From assembly GCA_031379665.1 (NCBI GenBank), contig JANNFI010000110.1:1-64000 (forward strand): a stretch of DNA of 64,000 nt, read 5' to 3'. This document shows, in pieces, positions 28,464 through 37,255 of the stretch; positions within the stretch are counted from its first letter, which is position 1; each line of letters starts with the position of its first letter. The position numbers and the translations under genes were made by a program. The stretch comes from SZUA-254 sp031379665. GTDB taxonomy: Bacteria > Bacteroidota > Ignavibacteria > UBA10030 > SZUA-254. The notes below the pieces were generated by a model. It saw only the letters and a list, made by a program, of their open reading frames with translations, ran no database searches and was not told the origin of the DNA.

Positions 28464-29597
28464 ATGCGCATCCTCGTTTTTAACTGGCAGGACATCCGGA
28501 ACCCGCTCGCCGGTGGCGCCGAGGTGCACCTCCACGAAATATTCTCGCGGGTCGCCCGGATGGGACACGAGGTGACGCTCTACTGCTCAACCTTTCCAGG
28601 CGCCGCGCCGGAAGAGACCATCGGCGGCATCCGCGTCATCCGCGAGGGGGGACGGTACCTCTTCAATTTTCGTGTCCCCCTGGCCTGGTTTTCCCGGTTC
28701 CGGCGCCAGCGGTTTGACCTCGTGATCGACGACATGAACAAGATCCCGTTTTTCACGCCCCTCTACGTCGACCGGCCATTGCTGGTCGTCACCCACCATC
28801 TCTTCGGCAGGAGCATCTTCCTGGAGGCAGCCTGGCCTCTTGCGATGTACGTCTACCTGATGGAGAAGCTGGGATTCGCACTCTGCCGCCGGAGGGCGAT
28901 CCCGTTCATCGTGGGTTCGCCCAGCACTCGCCAGGAACTGATGGAGAAGGGGTTCAGCGCGGATCTCGTGAAGGTCATCAATTACTGTGTCGACCAGAGC
29001 GTCCACCGCACGACGGGGGTGGCGAGGAGTACGACACCATTCATCGGATACTTCGGCCGCCTGAAGAAGTACAAGTCGGTGGAACAGATTCTCGAGGCGT
29101 TGGCGCAGCTTCGGAACGCGCAACCTTCCGGACCTGTGCTCCGCGCCGTCATCGTCGGGGAGGGTGACCACCGGCCCGCCCTTGAAAAACACGCCGCGTC
29201 GCTCGGACTCGGCGATTCCGTGCGCTTCGCCGGTTTCGTGGATGAGGCCACGAAGGTCGAACTTCTCCAGCAGGTCTGGTTCGCCGTGAACAGCTCGTCG
29301 AAGGAGGGGTGGGGACTGACCGTCATCGAAGCGAACGCCTGCGGTACGCTGGTGGTCGCCGCCGACGTCCCGGGCTTGAGGGACGCGGTGAGGGATGGTG
29401 AGACCGGGATGCTCTATGAGTACGGAAACATCGACGACCTGGCGGAAAAGATCTCGCTGCTGCTCGGGGACCCTGGCCTGCGCGAGCGACTCCAGGCGGA
29501 GGCCTGCCGTTGGGCGACGACGTTCGACTGGGACGACGCGGCGCGGGAAACCCTGAAGCTGCTCGAACTTAGGGCGCGGGGGAGATTGACCGGATGA
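28464..29597 (+). CDS. Glycosyltransferase, GT4 family
   Basis: This is a retaining GT-B glycosyltransferase of 377 residues. The N-terminal Rossmann domain has the acceptor loop GGAEVHLHEIFSRVARMGHEV; the C-terminal domain has the donor-binding motif KEGWGLTVIEANACGTLVVAAD with the E-x7-E pair. The region GYFGRLKKYKSVEQILEA marks the start of the nucleotide-sugar domain. It opens an operon of three glycosyltransferase genes. No clear promoter of the recurring type lies in the short gap after the upstream terminator. Confidence 0.92.
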   Translation: MRILVFNWQDIRNPLAGGAEVHLHEIFSRVARMGHEVTLYCSTFPGAAPEETIGGIRVIREGGRYLFNFRVPLAWFSRFRRQRFDLVIDDMNKIPFFTPLYVDRPLLVVTHHLFGRSIFLEAAWPLAMYVYLMEKLGFALCRRRAIPFIVGSPSTRQELMEKGFSADLVKVINYCVDQSVHRTTGVARSTTPFIGYFGRLKKYKSVEQILEALAQLRNAQPSGPVLRAVIVGEGDHRPALEKHAASLGLGDSVRFAGFVDEATKVELLQQVWFAVNSSSKEGWGLTVIEANACGTLVVAADVPGLRDAVRDGETGMLYEYGNIDDLAEKISLLLGDPGLRERLQAEACRWATTFDWDDAARETLKLLELRARGRLTG

Positions 29598-30592
29598 ACG
29601 CCGGACCACCTCGCAGAGTGCTCCTGGTTTCCGCCTTCGACGCGTCGTATATCGCGGAGGACGCCGCGATCCTTGCCACCCGGTACGACGTACGCAGGGC
29701 GACGGGGCACGGGGTGGTGGCCCTCGTTCACGCCCTGACGGGTGTCCTCGCCACCGACATCGTCTACTGCTGGTTCCTCTCCGTCTACGGAGCCGCGGCC
29801 GTCCTGCTCGCCGGGCTCCTCGGCCGCCGGAGCGTGATCGTCCTCGGCGGCGTGGATGTCGCCGACGATCGCGCGACGGGATACGGCCTCTGGATCAGCC
29901 CCTGGAAATCGTCGCTCGCCCGTCGCGCCCTGCGCTCGGCAGACCTCGTCCTCGTCGTCTCCGAGACGCTCAGGGAAGACGCGATCCGCCTGGCCGGTTA
30001 TGACGGTGGGAACATCCGCCACCTTCCGACGGGGTACGACCCCCAACGTTGGACCCCCGCGGGAGGGGATCGGACGCCGGGGGTACTCTGCGTCGCCGCC
30101 GTATCGGATCTGCCGAGGCTCGGCGTCAAGGGAATCGACGTGCTCGTCGAAGCGGCGCGTCGGATGCCGGAGGTCCCGGTGACTGTCATCGGTGTCGACG
30201 TCCGGTTCGTGGCGTCGCTCCGGCCCCCGCCGAACGTGACATTCCTTCCGGCCGTGGCGAGGGACGAACTGCGCGGGCACTACAGCAAGGCGAAGGTCTA
30301 CTGCCAGCCGTCCCGCCGCGAGGGACTCCCGAACGCGCTCTGCGAGGCGATGCTCTGTGGCTGCATTCCGGTCGCGACCGACGCGGGCGGGAGCCGGCAC
30401 GCCGTCGGCGAGACGGGATACATCGCGCCAGCCGGGGATGCCCCGGCCCTGGTCGAAGCTCTCAGGCTCGCGCTTGCGGCCCCTCCGGCTCGAGGAGAGC
30501 AGGCGCATTTGCGGATCGCCGGGCTCTTCCCGCTCGAACGGCGGAAGTCTGAACTTCCGGCCCTGCTCGACCGCCTGTTCTCAACCACCTGA
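29594..30592 (+). CDS. Glycosyltransferase, GT4 family (second)
   Basis: This is a GT-B glycosyltransferase of 332 residues, slightly short for GT4. The donor motif is SRREGLPNALCEAMLCGCIPVATDAGG with E-x7-E. The N-terminal acceptor domain is reduced (about 150 residues), and has two hydrophobic stretches (LVHALTGVLATDIVYCWFLSV and the following Leu/Ala-rich part) that may sit on the membrane. Its ATG overlaps the preceding stop (ATGA), so the two enzymes are probably made together and may add successive sugars. Confidence 0.88.
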   Translation: MNAGPPRRVLLVSAFDASYIAEDAAILATRYDVRRATGHGVVALVHALTGVLATDIVYCWFLSVYGAAAVLLAGLLGRRSVIVLGGVDVADDRATGYGLWISPWKSSLARRALRSADLVLVVSETLREDAIRLAGYDGGNIRHLPTGYDPQRWTPAGGDRTPGVLCVAAVSDLPRLGVKGIDVLVEAARRMPEVPVTVIGVDVRFVASLRPPPNVTFLPAVARDELRGHYSKAKVYCQPSRREGLPNALCEAMLCGCIPVATDAGGSRHAVGETGYIAPAGDAPALVEALRLALAAPPARGEQAHLRIAGLFPLERRKSELPALLDRLFSTT

Positions 30593-30605
30593 GATCCCGC
30601 GCACC

Positions 30606-31727
30606 GTGCACATCCTCCTGATATCGGCACTCCCTGAAGTCCACGGGTTCTTCGGTCTCCGGCACCATTATCCGGTCGGCGGAATATTACCAATCGCCGG
30701 GACGTTGGCCGAAGTCGACGTCACCTCCGCGACGACGACTGTCGCCGGGGGTGACGTCGTTGTGAGCTTCACGGAGGTCGACCCGGAACAGAGCGGAGCG
30801 TTTACGAGCCGCACCCCCCCGACTCCGGACGGCGGACCGATCATCGCCCACCTGTCAGGGACATCGATCTCGTTGCTTCGGGTATCGGATGAGCTCCGCG
30901 CTGCCGGTATCCCGTTCGTGTACAGCCCGATGATCCCCTCCCACCCGTCCGGCGTCGCCCGGTTCGCGGGTTGGTTGAGCGGCCACCGGAGCCGTGCCGT
31001 GCGGGATTTCGGGATCGCCTCAGAAATCGCCGCTTCCGCCGTGAAGGTGGTGGCGGATTCAGGCTTCGAGGAAATGGCCCTCCGCCGTATTGCCGGTATC
31101 CCCGCCAACAAGATGCTCATCGTACCCGGCACCGTCTCCACGGACACCACGGTTCAGGGGAGCCGATCCTCGTCCGATGAAAAGAGCTTCGGCAATCTCG
31201 CCGTTGCGTTCTGCGACGAGGTAGCGCCTGAGTGGAACGTGCTGCGATTCCTTTTCGCGATGGAAAAAATCAACGCCGACGCCGTCGTGGTGGCGGTGGG
31301 GAGCGACACGCCCTACGCCCGTGAATGCGCGAAACGTGCCGCGCTCAACGAGCGGGTGACATTCCTTTGGTGGGAGAGGGGGAATGCCCGGAGGATCGCC
31401 GGAGAGGTGTCTGAGGCGATCGGGCGGGCGTCGATCGTCGTCGATCCTTCGCCCGGGGGACTCAGCGGCGTGATCGCGAGGGAGTTCGCGGGATCGGGGA
31501 TTCCGTCGGTGGTCTCGCGCTTGTCGGTCACCCGAACGTCCCCTGCCGACGGACTCTTCCCGTTTGAGCCGAGCTCCTGGGAATTGCTCAACCACGCCAT
31601 CACCTGCGCGTTCAACGTGGCCGCAGTCGGCCGGCCGAAACGACGCGCGACGGATGACCTCGCGGATCGAAACACCGAAACCGCCCGGATGCTCAGGCGG
31701 CTCTATCAACAGGCGGCCGGGGCGTGA
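30606..31727 (+). CDS. Probable glycosyltransferase (GT-B fold), divergent
   Basis: The 373-residue protein resembles a GT4 enzyme in outline: an N-terminal MHILLISALPEVHGFFG-like start, a central linker, and a C-terminal nucleotide-binding half with VDPSPGGLSGVIAREFAGSGIPSVVS in place of the usual E-x7-E donor loop, retaining only one clear Glu. The start is GTG 30606, 13 bp after the previous stop; the longer frame from 30357 is inside that gene. Its last 35 bp overlap the flippase gene, which is on the other strand. Confidence 0.72.
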   Translation: MHILLISALPEVHGFFGLRHHYPVGGILPIAGTLAEVDVTSATTTVAGGDVVVSFTEVDPEQSGAFTSRTPPTPDGGPIIAHLSGTSISLLRVSDELRAAGIPFVYSPMIPSHPSGVARFAGWLSGHRSRAVRDFGIASEIAASAVKVVADSGFEEMALRRIAGIPANKMLIVPGTVSTDTTVQGSRSSSDEKSFGNLAVAFCDEVAPEWNVLRFLFAMEKINADAVVVAVGSDTPYARECAKRAALNERVTFLWWERGNARRIAGEVSEAIGRASIVVDPSPGGLSGVIAREFAGSGIPSVVSRLSVTRTSPADGLFPFEPSSWELLNHAITCAFNVAAVGRPKRRATDDLADRNTETARMLRRLYQQAAGA

Positions 31728-33321
31728 TCGCGAGGAGTTTCAGGACCGTCGATCGGAACGGGTACTCCGTCTGCGAAAGCAGGTCGGTCACTTCCGGTGA
31801 GAACGGCCGAAGCATCCTGATTCCCGCGAGGTAGACGAGCAATCCCGCCGCAATCAACGCCGGCAACACCACTCCTGCCGGGCCGTCCCATACGCGATAC
31901 CCCATACCCACGGCGAGGGCCATCACCCCGGCCGCGATCAGCGTTTTCAGGAGAAATCCCGGGCTGTACCGCGGCGCCAGGATCTTCCTGATCAGGAGCG
32001 CCTCGAAGAGTGTGATCGCGACCATGACGACGGACGTCGTCACAACGGCGCCGAGCGCCCCCCACCGGGGGATGAGAAAAAGTGCGAGCGCCAGGTTGAC
32101 CGCGCCGAAGACGGCCCGGGCCTTCACGAGGGTCTTCTCCCGGTCGAGTACCACGAGGAAGTAGGACGTCACGCTGCTCAATTTTCCCACCGTCATCGCC
32201 ACGAAGAACAGGACCATCAGGTCCGCCGCCCCTTCATTCCCGACACCGTAGACCAGCCGCACGATCCCCGGCGCCAGGATCAGTCCACCGGCCGCGACCG
32301 GGATGGAATAGACGTAGATGAACTCGAAGAGACCGGTGAAGATCTTCCTGAGGAGCCCCTTGTTGCCGGCGGTGTTCGCCTCGACGATGAGCGACACGAT
32401 GAAATTCGCCGAGACGGCGATGTCCATCACGCTGAGCGAATAGTAGGCGAGGTTGAACGCGATCATGTACCAGGCGACCTGCGTCAAATCGCCGAGCATC
32501 GTCCCGATGAGCAGCACATCGAGACCCTTTCCGAGGACATGGAGAAGGATGCCGAAGAGGTAGAGCGACCAGCTGTATTCGATCACCCGCTTTCCCGCGA
32601 CAGTGCTCGCGGTCGTCCCGTCCGCTGGCAGCCTCCGCAGCGTCGTTCCGAACCTGCTCCAGAGGATGAGCGCCGCGGTGCCCTGCGAGACGACGAGCGC
32701 CGAGAAGACTCCGGTGAGCCCATATCCCGAGAGGACGAGCGCGGCCGCCAGGACGAGGTAGACCGCCTGGGTTGCGGCGTCCACCATACTGATGAACCTG
32801 ACGTCGAAGAAGGAGTCGAGGAACGTCCGGAAGATCGAGTGGAAGGAGACGATCACGACCAGGGCGCAGACGGCGTTGAGGAGCCCCTGCGGGAGGAGAC
32901 CGTGATAGAAGGTCGAAGAGATGTACCCGCCGCCCAGGACGATCGCGGCGCAGGCGGGGACCAGCATCAGCGCCCGAACCCGGAAGATCCGCCTCAGTAG
33001 CGACCTGATCTTGCCCGTGTCGCCCTCGGCGAACAACTGGGGAACGAACCTGCCGACGGCGTTCTCGAGACCGAGCGAGATGACGAGCACGGCCATCGCC
33101 TCCAGGTTGACGAGGGAACCGTACAACCCGTACTCCTCCGGGCCAAGGAGGCGGACGAGCAGGACCGATTCGCCAAAGCGGACCGCGAGGAGGAACGTCT
33201 TCCCAATGAAATTCCAGAACACCGCGGAGGTGACTCGCCGGACGTTGTGCGCCCCGTCAGTCCTCCGCGGGGGACCGCCGGGCTCCGGCCCGGGGTTCGC
33301 GTCGTCGGGCTGAGCGCTCAC
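31693..33321 (-). CDS. Polysaccharide flippase (Wzx/MATE-like)
   Basis: This is an integral membrane protein of 542 residues with about 14 predicted helices, starting at FWNFIGKTFLLAVRFGESVLLVRLLGPEEYGLYG, the typical first helix pair of Wzx-type exporters that flip lipid-linked oligosaccharides. GTG start 33321 lies 4 bp after the aminotransferase stop. The final 50 residues are a cytoplasmic tail. Its 3' end overlaps a plus-strand glycosyltransferase gene by 35 bp, so the two glycan operons converge here without a terminator. Confidence 0.9.
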   Translation of the reverse strand: MSAQPDDANPGPEPGGPPRRTDGAHNVRRVTSAVFWNFIGKTFLLAVRFGESVLLVRLLGPEEYGLYGSLVNLEAMAVLVISLGLENAVGRFVPQLFAEGDTGKIRSLLRRIFRVRALMLVPACAAIVLGGGYISSTFYHGLLPQGLLNAVCALVVIVSFHSIFRTFLDSFFDVRFISMVDAATQAVYLVLAAALVLSGYGLTGVFSALVVSQGTAALILWSRFGTTLRRLPADGTTASTVAGKRVIEYSWSLYLFGILLHVLGKGLDVLLIGTMLGDLTQVAWYMIAFNLAYYSLSVMDIAVSANFIVSLIVEANTAGNKGLLRKIFTGLFEFIYVYSIPVAAGGLILAPGIVRLVYGVGNEGAADLMVLFFVAMTVGKLSSVTSYFLVVLDREKTLVKARAVFGAVNLALALFLIPRWGALGAVVTTSVVMVAITLFEALLIRKILAPRYSPGFLLKTLIAAGVMALAVGMGYRVWDGPAGVVLPALIAAGLLVYLAGIRMLRPFSPEVTDLLSQTEYPFRSTVLKLLAITPRPPVDRAA

Positions 33322-33325
33322 CGGT

Positions 33326-34462
33326 TCAGGCTCCAGTGAGGAAAAACGAGCGGATGGCGGAACAGACTTCCTCGAGCTCCACCCGGGTCAGTTCAGGGTA
33401 GAGCGGTAATGAGAGGATCTCCTTCTGGGCGCGCTCCGAGACAGGGAACGCACCTTCGGTGTACCCGAGATGCGCGTATGCGCCTTGAAGGTGCAGTGGA
33501 ATCGGGTAATGGATGAGCGAGCCGATTCCCCGGCCCGCGAGATAGGTCATCAGGTCGTCCCGCCACTGTGTCCGGACCACGAAGAGGTGGAAGACGTGCA
33601 GCATCCCCGGGGGAATGGTGGGGAGGGTGAGCGGCAGGCCGGCGAGGAGCTGTTTATACTGCATCGCGTGCTCGTACCTGCGCTGGTTCCAGTCGTCGAG
33701 GAGCGGGAGCTTTACCCGCAGGAGCGCGGCCTGCAATTCGTCGAGCCGGCTGTTGATCCCAGCGTACACGCTCAGGTCGCGGCGTTCCCATCCGTACGTG
33801 CGGATCGACCGGGCGCGCGACGCGATCCCCGGGTCGGAGGTGACGATGATCCCGCCGTCGCCGAACCCCCCGAGGTTCTTCGTCGGGTAGAAACTGAAGC
33901 AGCCCGCATGGCCGATCGAACCGGTCTTCCGTCCGTGGTATTCGGCGCCGTGCGACTGCGCGCTGTCCTCGATCACCGTCAGGTCGTGTCTTTCCGCGAT
34001 CGCCATGATCGGGTCCATCTCCGCGGCCTGCCCGAACAGGTGCACGGGGATCACGGCCTTCGTCCGGGGCCCGATCTTCGCGGCGATGCCGTCCGGGTCG
34101 ATCAGGAGGTTACCCTCGAGCACGTCGGTGAACACCGGCCGGGCGCCCGCTGAGCAGATCGCGCTGATGGTGCCGACCGAGGTGTTCGGGACGGTGATCA
34201 CCTCGTCGCCCTCACCAATGCCCGCGGCGCGCAGCGCCACCTGGATGGCGTCTGTCCCCGAGTTCACGCCAATGCCGTGCGTGGCGCCGCAGTAACCCGC
34301 GAACTCCTCCTCAAAGGACCTGACCTCCCGGTCGAGCACCAGCCGGCCCGAGCGCAGGACCCTGGCGATCGCGGCGTCGAGTTGCGCCGAGAGCTCCCTG
34401 TACTGGCGGAGGTAGTCAAAGAACGGAATGCGCGGAACGTCCGGCCGTTTCGGAACTGTCAT
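33326..34462 (-). CDS. DegT/DnrJ/EryC1-type nucleotide-sugar aminotransferase
   Basis: This is a PLP enzyme of 378 residues that adds an amino group to a keto-sugar nucleotide. The internal aldimine Lys195 is in FYPTKNLGGFGDGG, the PLP-ring Asp166 in VIEDSAQSHGA, and NSGTDAIQVAL binds phosphate. The start ATG 34462 overlaps the stop of the upstream glycosyltransferase (ATGA); the long in-frame extension upstream is a shadow. It indicates that an amino sugar is part of the glycan made by this cluster. Confidence 0.93.
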   Translation of the reverse strand: MTVPKRPDVPRIPFFDYLRQYRELSAQLDAAIARVLRSGRLVLDREVRSFEEEFAGYCGATHGIGVNSGTDAIQVALRAAGIGEGDEVITVPNTSVGTISAICSAGARPVFTDVLEGNLLIDPDGIAAKIGPRTKAVIPVHLFGQAAEMDPIMAIAERHDLTVIEDSAQSHGAEYHGRKTGSIGHAGCFSFYPTKNLGGFGDGGIIVTSDPGIASRARSIRTYGWERRDLSVYAGINSRLDELQAALLRVKLPLLDDWNQRRYEHAMQYKQLLAGLPLTLPTIPPGMLHVFHLFVVRTQWRDDLMTYLAGRGIGSLIHYPIPLHLQGAYAHLGYTEGAFPVSERAQKEILSLPLYPELTRVELEEVCSAIRSFFLTGA

Positions 34463-35706
34463 TGAGAAATCCCCCTGTGTGGTTGGACCCCGGATCGTCC
34501 GAGGAGCTTTTCGTACACGCCGATGGTTCCCTCGACCATCGGGTCGAGCCCGAACCGACCCGCCGCTTTCGTCCGCGCCCTGGCGCCGATCACTTCCCTC
34601 AGATTCCTGTCGGCAAGGAGTCCGGTCACGGCCCGGACCAGTGCCGGAACGTCCGCCGTCGGGAAGAGGACGCCGTCCGTGCCGTCGGCGATCAGCGTGG
34701 GTGTGCTGCCGATGTCGCTCGAGACGACCGGTTTCCCGGTCGCCATCGCCTCGACCATCGTCAGGTCGTACCCGTTCTGCTGGTTGGTGGCATTCACGAA
34801 GATGTCGCAAGCGCGGAAATACTCCGGAAGTTCGTGGAGTTCCCGCTCGCCCGCAAAGACGACGGCCCCGGCGATCCCCAGCCGCGAAGCCAGCCGTTCC
34901 AGCTGTGGCCGGTAAGGACCGTCGCCCACGACCAGGAGCCGACAGCCCCCGTGTCGTTCGATGATACCGGGAAGGGCGTTCAGGATGTTCTGGACCCCCT
35001 TGTCGCGGATCAGCCGGGCGACCGCGAGGATGAGCGGCGAGCCGGGCGCGATGCCGTGGCGCTTCCGGACCTCGGGGTTCTCCGGCGCCGGCGTGAATTG
35101 CGAGAGGTCCATCCCGTTATACACCTTGTGGAGCCTCTCCGCCGGAACTCCATAGACCCGCGAGATGAGACGGTACTGTTCCTCGCTCGTGGAGATCACC
35201 CCGTCGGCGCGGCGCAGGTACGGCCTGTCCCGCCGGAAGAGCACATAGAGGATGTAGGCGATCGCCGCAGTGTTCTTCGCGGAGGTCACGGGATCGGGAG
35301 AGAAGCCGTTCTTCCATCGGGTCACGAGCTCGTCGTAGTATGTACCGTGTTGGGTGACAATCGCCGGGACGCCGAGCCTCCGATGGACCCCGGTATTGAC
35401 GATGCCGTAACCGGCGGAGCTCTGGCAGTGGATGAGATCGAACCGTTCGGCGCAATGGAGGGAGGTGGCGAAATCCGCCGAAACGGTCCACCAGCCGCCC
35501 CGATAGGAGTCGGGCCGGGTTTTAGGGAGATAATGGACCGCCACCCCGACGGGGACGTCCGGGGGCGGACGCCCCTCCAGCCGGGTCGTCAGTATCCGGA
35601 CGGAGACGCCGCGTGAGGCGAGCCCGCGCGCGAGCATCCACGTGTGGTCGGGTACTCCCCCTTTCCTGTGCGCCGGTAGGGCGCGCGCGAGCATGAGTAT
35701 TTTCAT
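34459..35706 (-). CDS. Glycosyltransferase, GT4 family (third)
   Basis: This is a GT-B glycosyltransferase of 415 residues: acceptor motif KGGVPDHTWMLARGLASRGVSV, inter-domain ILAVARLIRDKGVQNIL, and donor region NQQNGYDLTMVEAMATGKPVVSSD. The ATG at 35706 starts the classical MKILML strand; the frame extends to 35835 but the promoter (35723-35751) lies in between. It heads a three-gene minus-strand operon with the aminotransferase and flippase. Confidence 0.9.
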   Translation of the reverse strand: MKILMLARALPAHRKGGVPDHTWMLARGLASRGVSVRILTTRLEGRPPPDVPVGVAVHYLPKTRPDSYRGGWWTVSADFATSLHCAERFDLIHCQSSAGYGIVNTGVHRRLGVPAIVTQHGTYYDELVTRWKNGFSPDPVTSAKNTAAIAYILYVLFRRDRPYLRRADGVISTSEEQYRLISRVYGVPAERLHKVYNGMDLSQFTPAPENPEVRKRHGIAPGSPLILAVARLIRDKGVQNILNALPGIIERHGGCRLLVVGDGPYRPQLERLASRLGIAGAVVFAGERELHELPEYFRACDIFVNATNQQNGYDLTMVEAMATGKPVVSSDIGSTPTLIADGTDGVLFPTADVPALVRAVTGLLADRNLREVIGARARTKAAGRFGLDPMVEGTIGVYEKLLGRSGVQPHRGISQ

Positions 35707-35722
35707 CAGAAACAGTCTGGCA

Positions 35723-35751
35723 AACGTACGAAATATTTCATTTCCCGGCAA
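35723..35751 (-). promoter_or_regulatory. Promoter of the minus-strand glycan operon
   Basis: TTGCCG (35751-35746) and TACGTT (35728-35723, reading on as TACGTTTG) are 17 bp apart. The leader is only about 10 bases, with no ribosome-binding site. Confidence 0.5.
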
Positions 35752-35816
35752 CATACGAGGCTCCCGCCTGCGGTGGGCATCGAGGGTGGCGTGCGGCACA
35801 CGAGGCGGACACCGTA

Positions 35817-35845
35817 TTGACTCATACAACCTCATTCTCTATATT
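35817..35845 (+). promoter_or_regulatory. Promoter of the lipoprotein gene, leaderless
   Basis: TTGACT (35817-35822) and TATATT (35840-35845), 17 bp apart. The -10 box ends five bases before the ATG at 35851, so transcription should start at or within one or two bases of the start codon. Confidence 0.7.
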
Positions 35846-35850
35846 CATCC

Positions 35851-36636
35851 ATGCTTGAACGAGCGGTCCTCTTCGCGGTGTCAATCGGCCTCCTGTCAGC
35901 GGCGGGATGCGGCTCATCAATGTTATCGACGTACCCCGAATTCCCATCGCACAAGGCGCGGCTCGGGAAAAGCGTCATCATCACCGATTTCCTCGTGTTA
36001 AAGGCGACCAACTCCGACACCGCCGAGGTTGACCTTGCCGCCAACAAGGATGCCGCCGACACGCTCCTCCATTTCGTCCAGAACCACCTCGACGCGAAGG
36101 GATATAACGTCACCAACAGGCTGCTGTCGTCGATCGGACTGTTGATGGATTCCACCACGACCGCCAGGGTGTCGCACTCGAGCGAGATGGACCGCGAGGG
36201 GGAGGACGCGACGATGTTCTTCCACCCGCCCTTCTACCTGTACCAACCCATCCGCCGGGATCCCACGGTGCAATTCCTCCTGGAGGGACTCTACCGGAAA
36301 CTGACGATGATGAAGGAGGACGACACCGGGCATCCGGCGCTCGCGGAGATGCCCCCCCTCGGAAAGGTGTTCGGCGGCGGGATGGTGTTCATTTTCCTCG
36401 GGGGCGGTTTCGAGGTATCGCCCGGCGGCGAGCTCAGCGGGGTCAGGGCGCCGGGAGCGGAAGCGAATTCGAAGATCGCCTATCACGCCATTTCACAGGC
36501 GTCCCTCCACATGTTCGTGCTCGATTCGGAGACGGGGAACATCCTCTGGACCGACAAGCAGGTCATCAAGGGGGGAATGATGTATCCAGCCAAGTTCATT
36601 CGGATGGCGGAACACCTGTTGCTCGACCTCCCCTGA
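35851..36636 (+). CDS. Lipoprotein of unknown function
   Basis: The 261-residue protein has a lipoprotein signal (LLSAAGC, lipid on Cys20) and no family I recognise. The mature part begins with a strand SVIITDFLVLKA and contains a Gly-rich central segment (KVFGGGMVFIFLGGGFEV) and the C-terminal stretch ASLHMFVLDSETGNILWTDKQVIKGG, resembling lipoproteins that build small oligomers (CsgG- or DUF799-like), but the match is too weak to name. The start is fixed by the signal peptide and by a promoter that ends five bases upstream, so the mRNA is probably leaderless. Confidence 0.75.
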   Translation: MLERAVLFAVSIGLLSAAGCGSSMLSTYPEFPSHKARLGKSVIITDFLVLKATNSDTAEVDLAANKDAADTLLHFVQNHLDAKGYNVTNRLLSSIGLLMDSTTTARVSHSSEMDREGEDATMFFHPPFYLYQPIRRDPTVQFLLEGLYRKLTMMKEDDTGHPALAEMPPLGKVFGGGMVFIFLGGGFEVSPGGELSGVRAPGAEANSKIAYHAISQASLHMFVLDSETGNILWTDKQVIKGGMMYPAKFIRMAEHLLLDLP

Positions 36637-36703
36637 ACGGGATCGCAACACCGCTCCGGCCAGAATGCCATCACCTAAAAAAGCCCTCATCCAGGAGAGT
36701 CCC

Positions 36704-37168
36704 ATGGCCACCCCCGCGAAGAAGACGATCAGGACGAAGCGGAAGGACCCGGCCCCGCCCGCGGACACCGGTACGGTGACCATCAGGCAGTCGGAGTTCA
36801 TTCCCGCGGCCCCCTCTGCGGTCTATCAGGCATTCGTGGACGCCCGGACGCACACCGCCTTCACCGGCGCGGGTGCGACATTCGAACGGAGGGAGGGGGG
36901 GCGATTCTCCCTGGCCGACGGTTACATCACGGGAAAATTCCTCCGGCTGCAGAACTCGCGACGCATCGTGCAGGAATGGAAAACATCGGAATGGCCGGCG
37001 GACGCACCCCCGTCGCTCCTCGAACTACGGTTCGTGCCGAGAGAGAACGGGACCGAGGTCCAGATGGTCCAGACCCACGTACCCGCAGCACAGGCCTCCC
37101 GGTATAAAAAGGGGTGGACCGACCACTTCTGGACCCCCCTCAAGCAATATTTCCACCGCAGCCGGTAA
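36704..37168 (+). CDS. SRPBCC/AHSA1-domain protein
   Basis: The 154-residue protein consists of a Lys/Pro-rich N-terminal tail (about 30 residues) and a START-like hydrophobic-pocket domain of the AHSA1 type (FIPAAPSAVYQAFVDARTHTAFTG, later VQEWKTSEWPAD and GWTDHFWTPLKQYF). Such proteins bind small hydrophobic ligands or act as Hsp90 co-chaperone-like factors; the ligand is unknown. ATG 36704 is chosen because AGGAGA (36693-36698) sits five bases upstream; an upstream ATG at 36665 lacks such a site. Confidence 0.82.
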   Translation: MATPAKKTIRTKRKDPAPPADTGTVTIRQSEFIPAAPSAVYQAFVDARTHTAFTGAGATFERREGGRFSLADGYITGKFLRLQNSRRIVQEWKTSEWPADAPPSLLELRFVPRENGTEVQMVQTHVPAAQASRYKKGWTDHFWTPLKQYFHRSR

Positions 37169-37175
37169 GAACGAA

Positions 37176-37211
37176 AAGGCCGGATCGTCGGTACGCGACG
37201 AATCCGGCCTT
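37176..37211. terminator. Hairpin between convergent genes
   Basis: AAGGCCGGAT (37176-37185) pairs with ATCCGGCCTT (37202-37211), with an inner CGTCG/CGACG stem. A short T-rich run (TTTTCGTT) follows only when read on the minus strand, so it best serves the Spy-like gene and may be shared with the SRPBCC gene. Confidence 0.6.
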
Positions 37212-37255
37212 CGAACGATTCGGCCGCGCGATCGCGGCGGTTTCCACCTTAAATG

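Noticed and set aside
29594..30592. Truncated or pseudogene glycosyltransferase
   Set aside because: It is short, but the donor-binding motif and the start/stop overlaps are intact, so it is kept as a gene.
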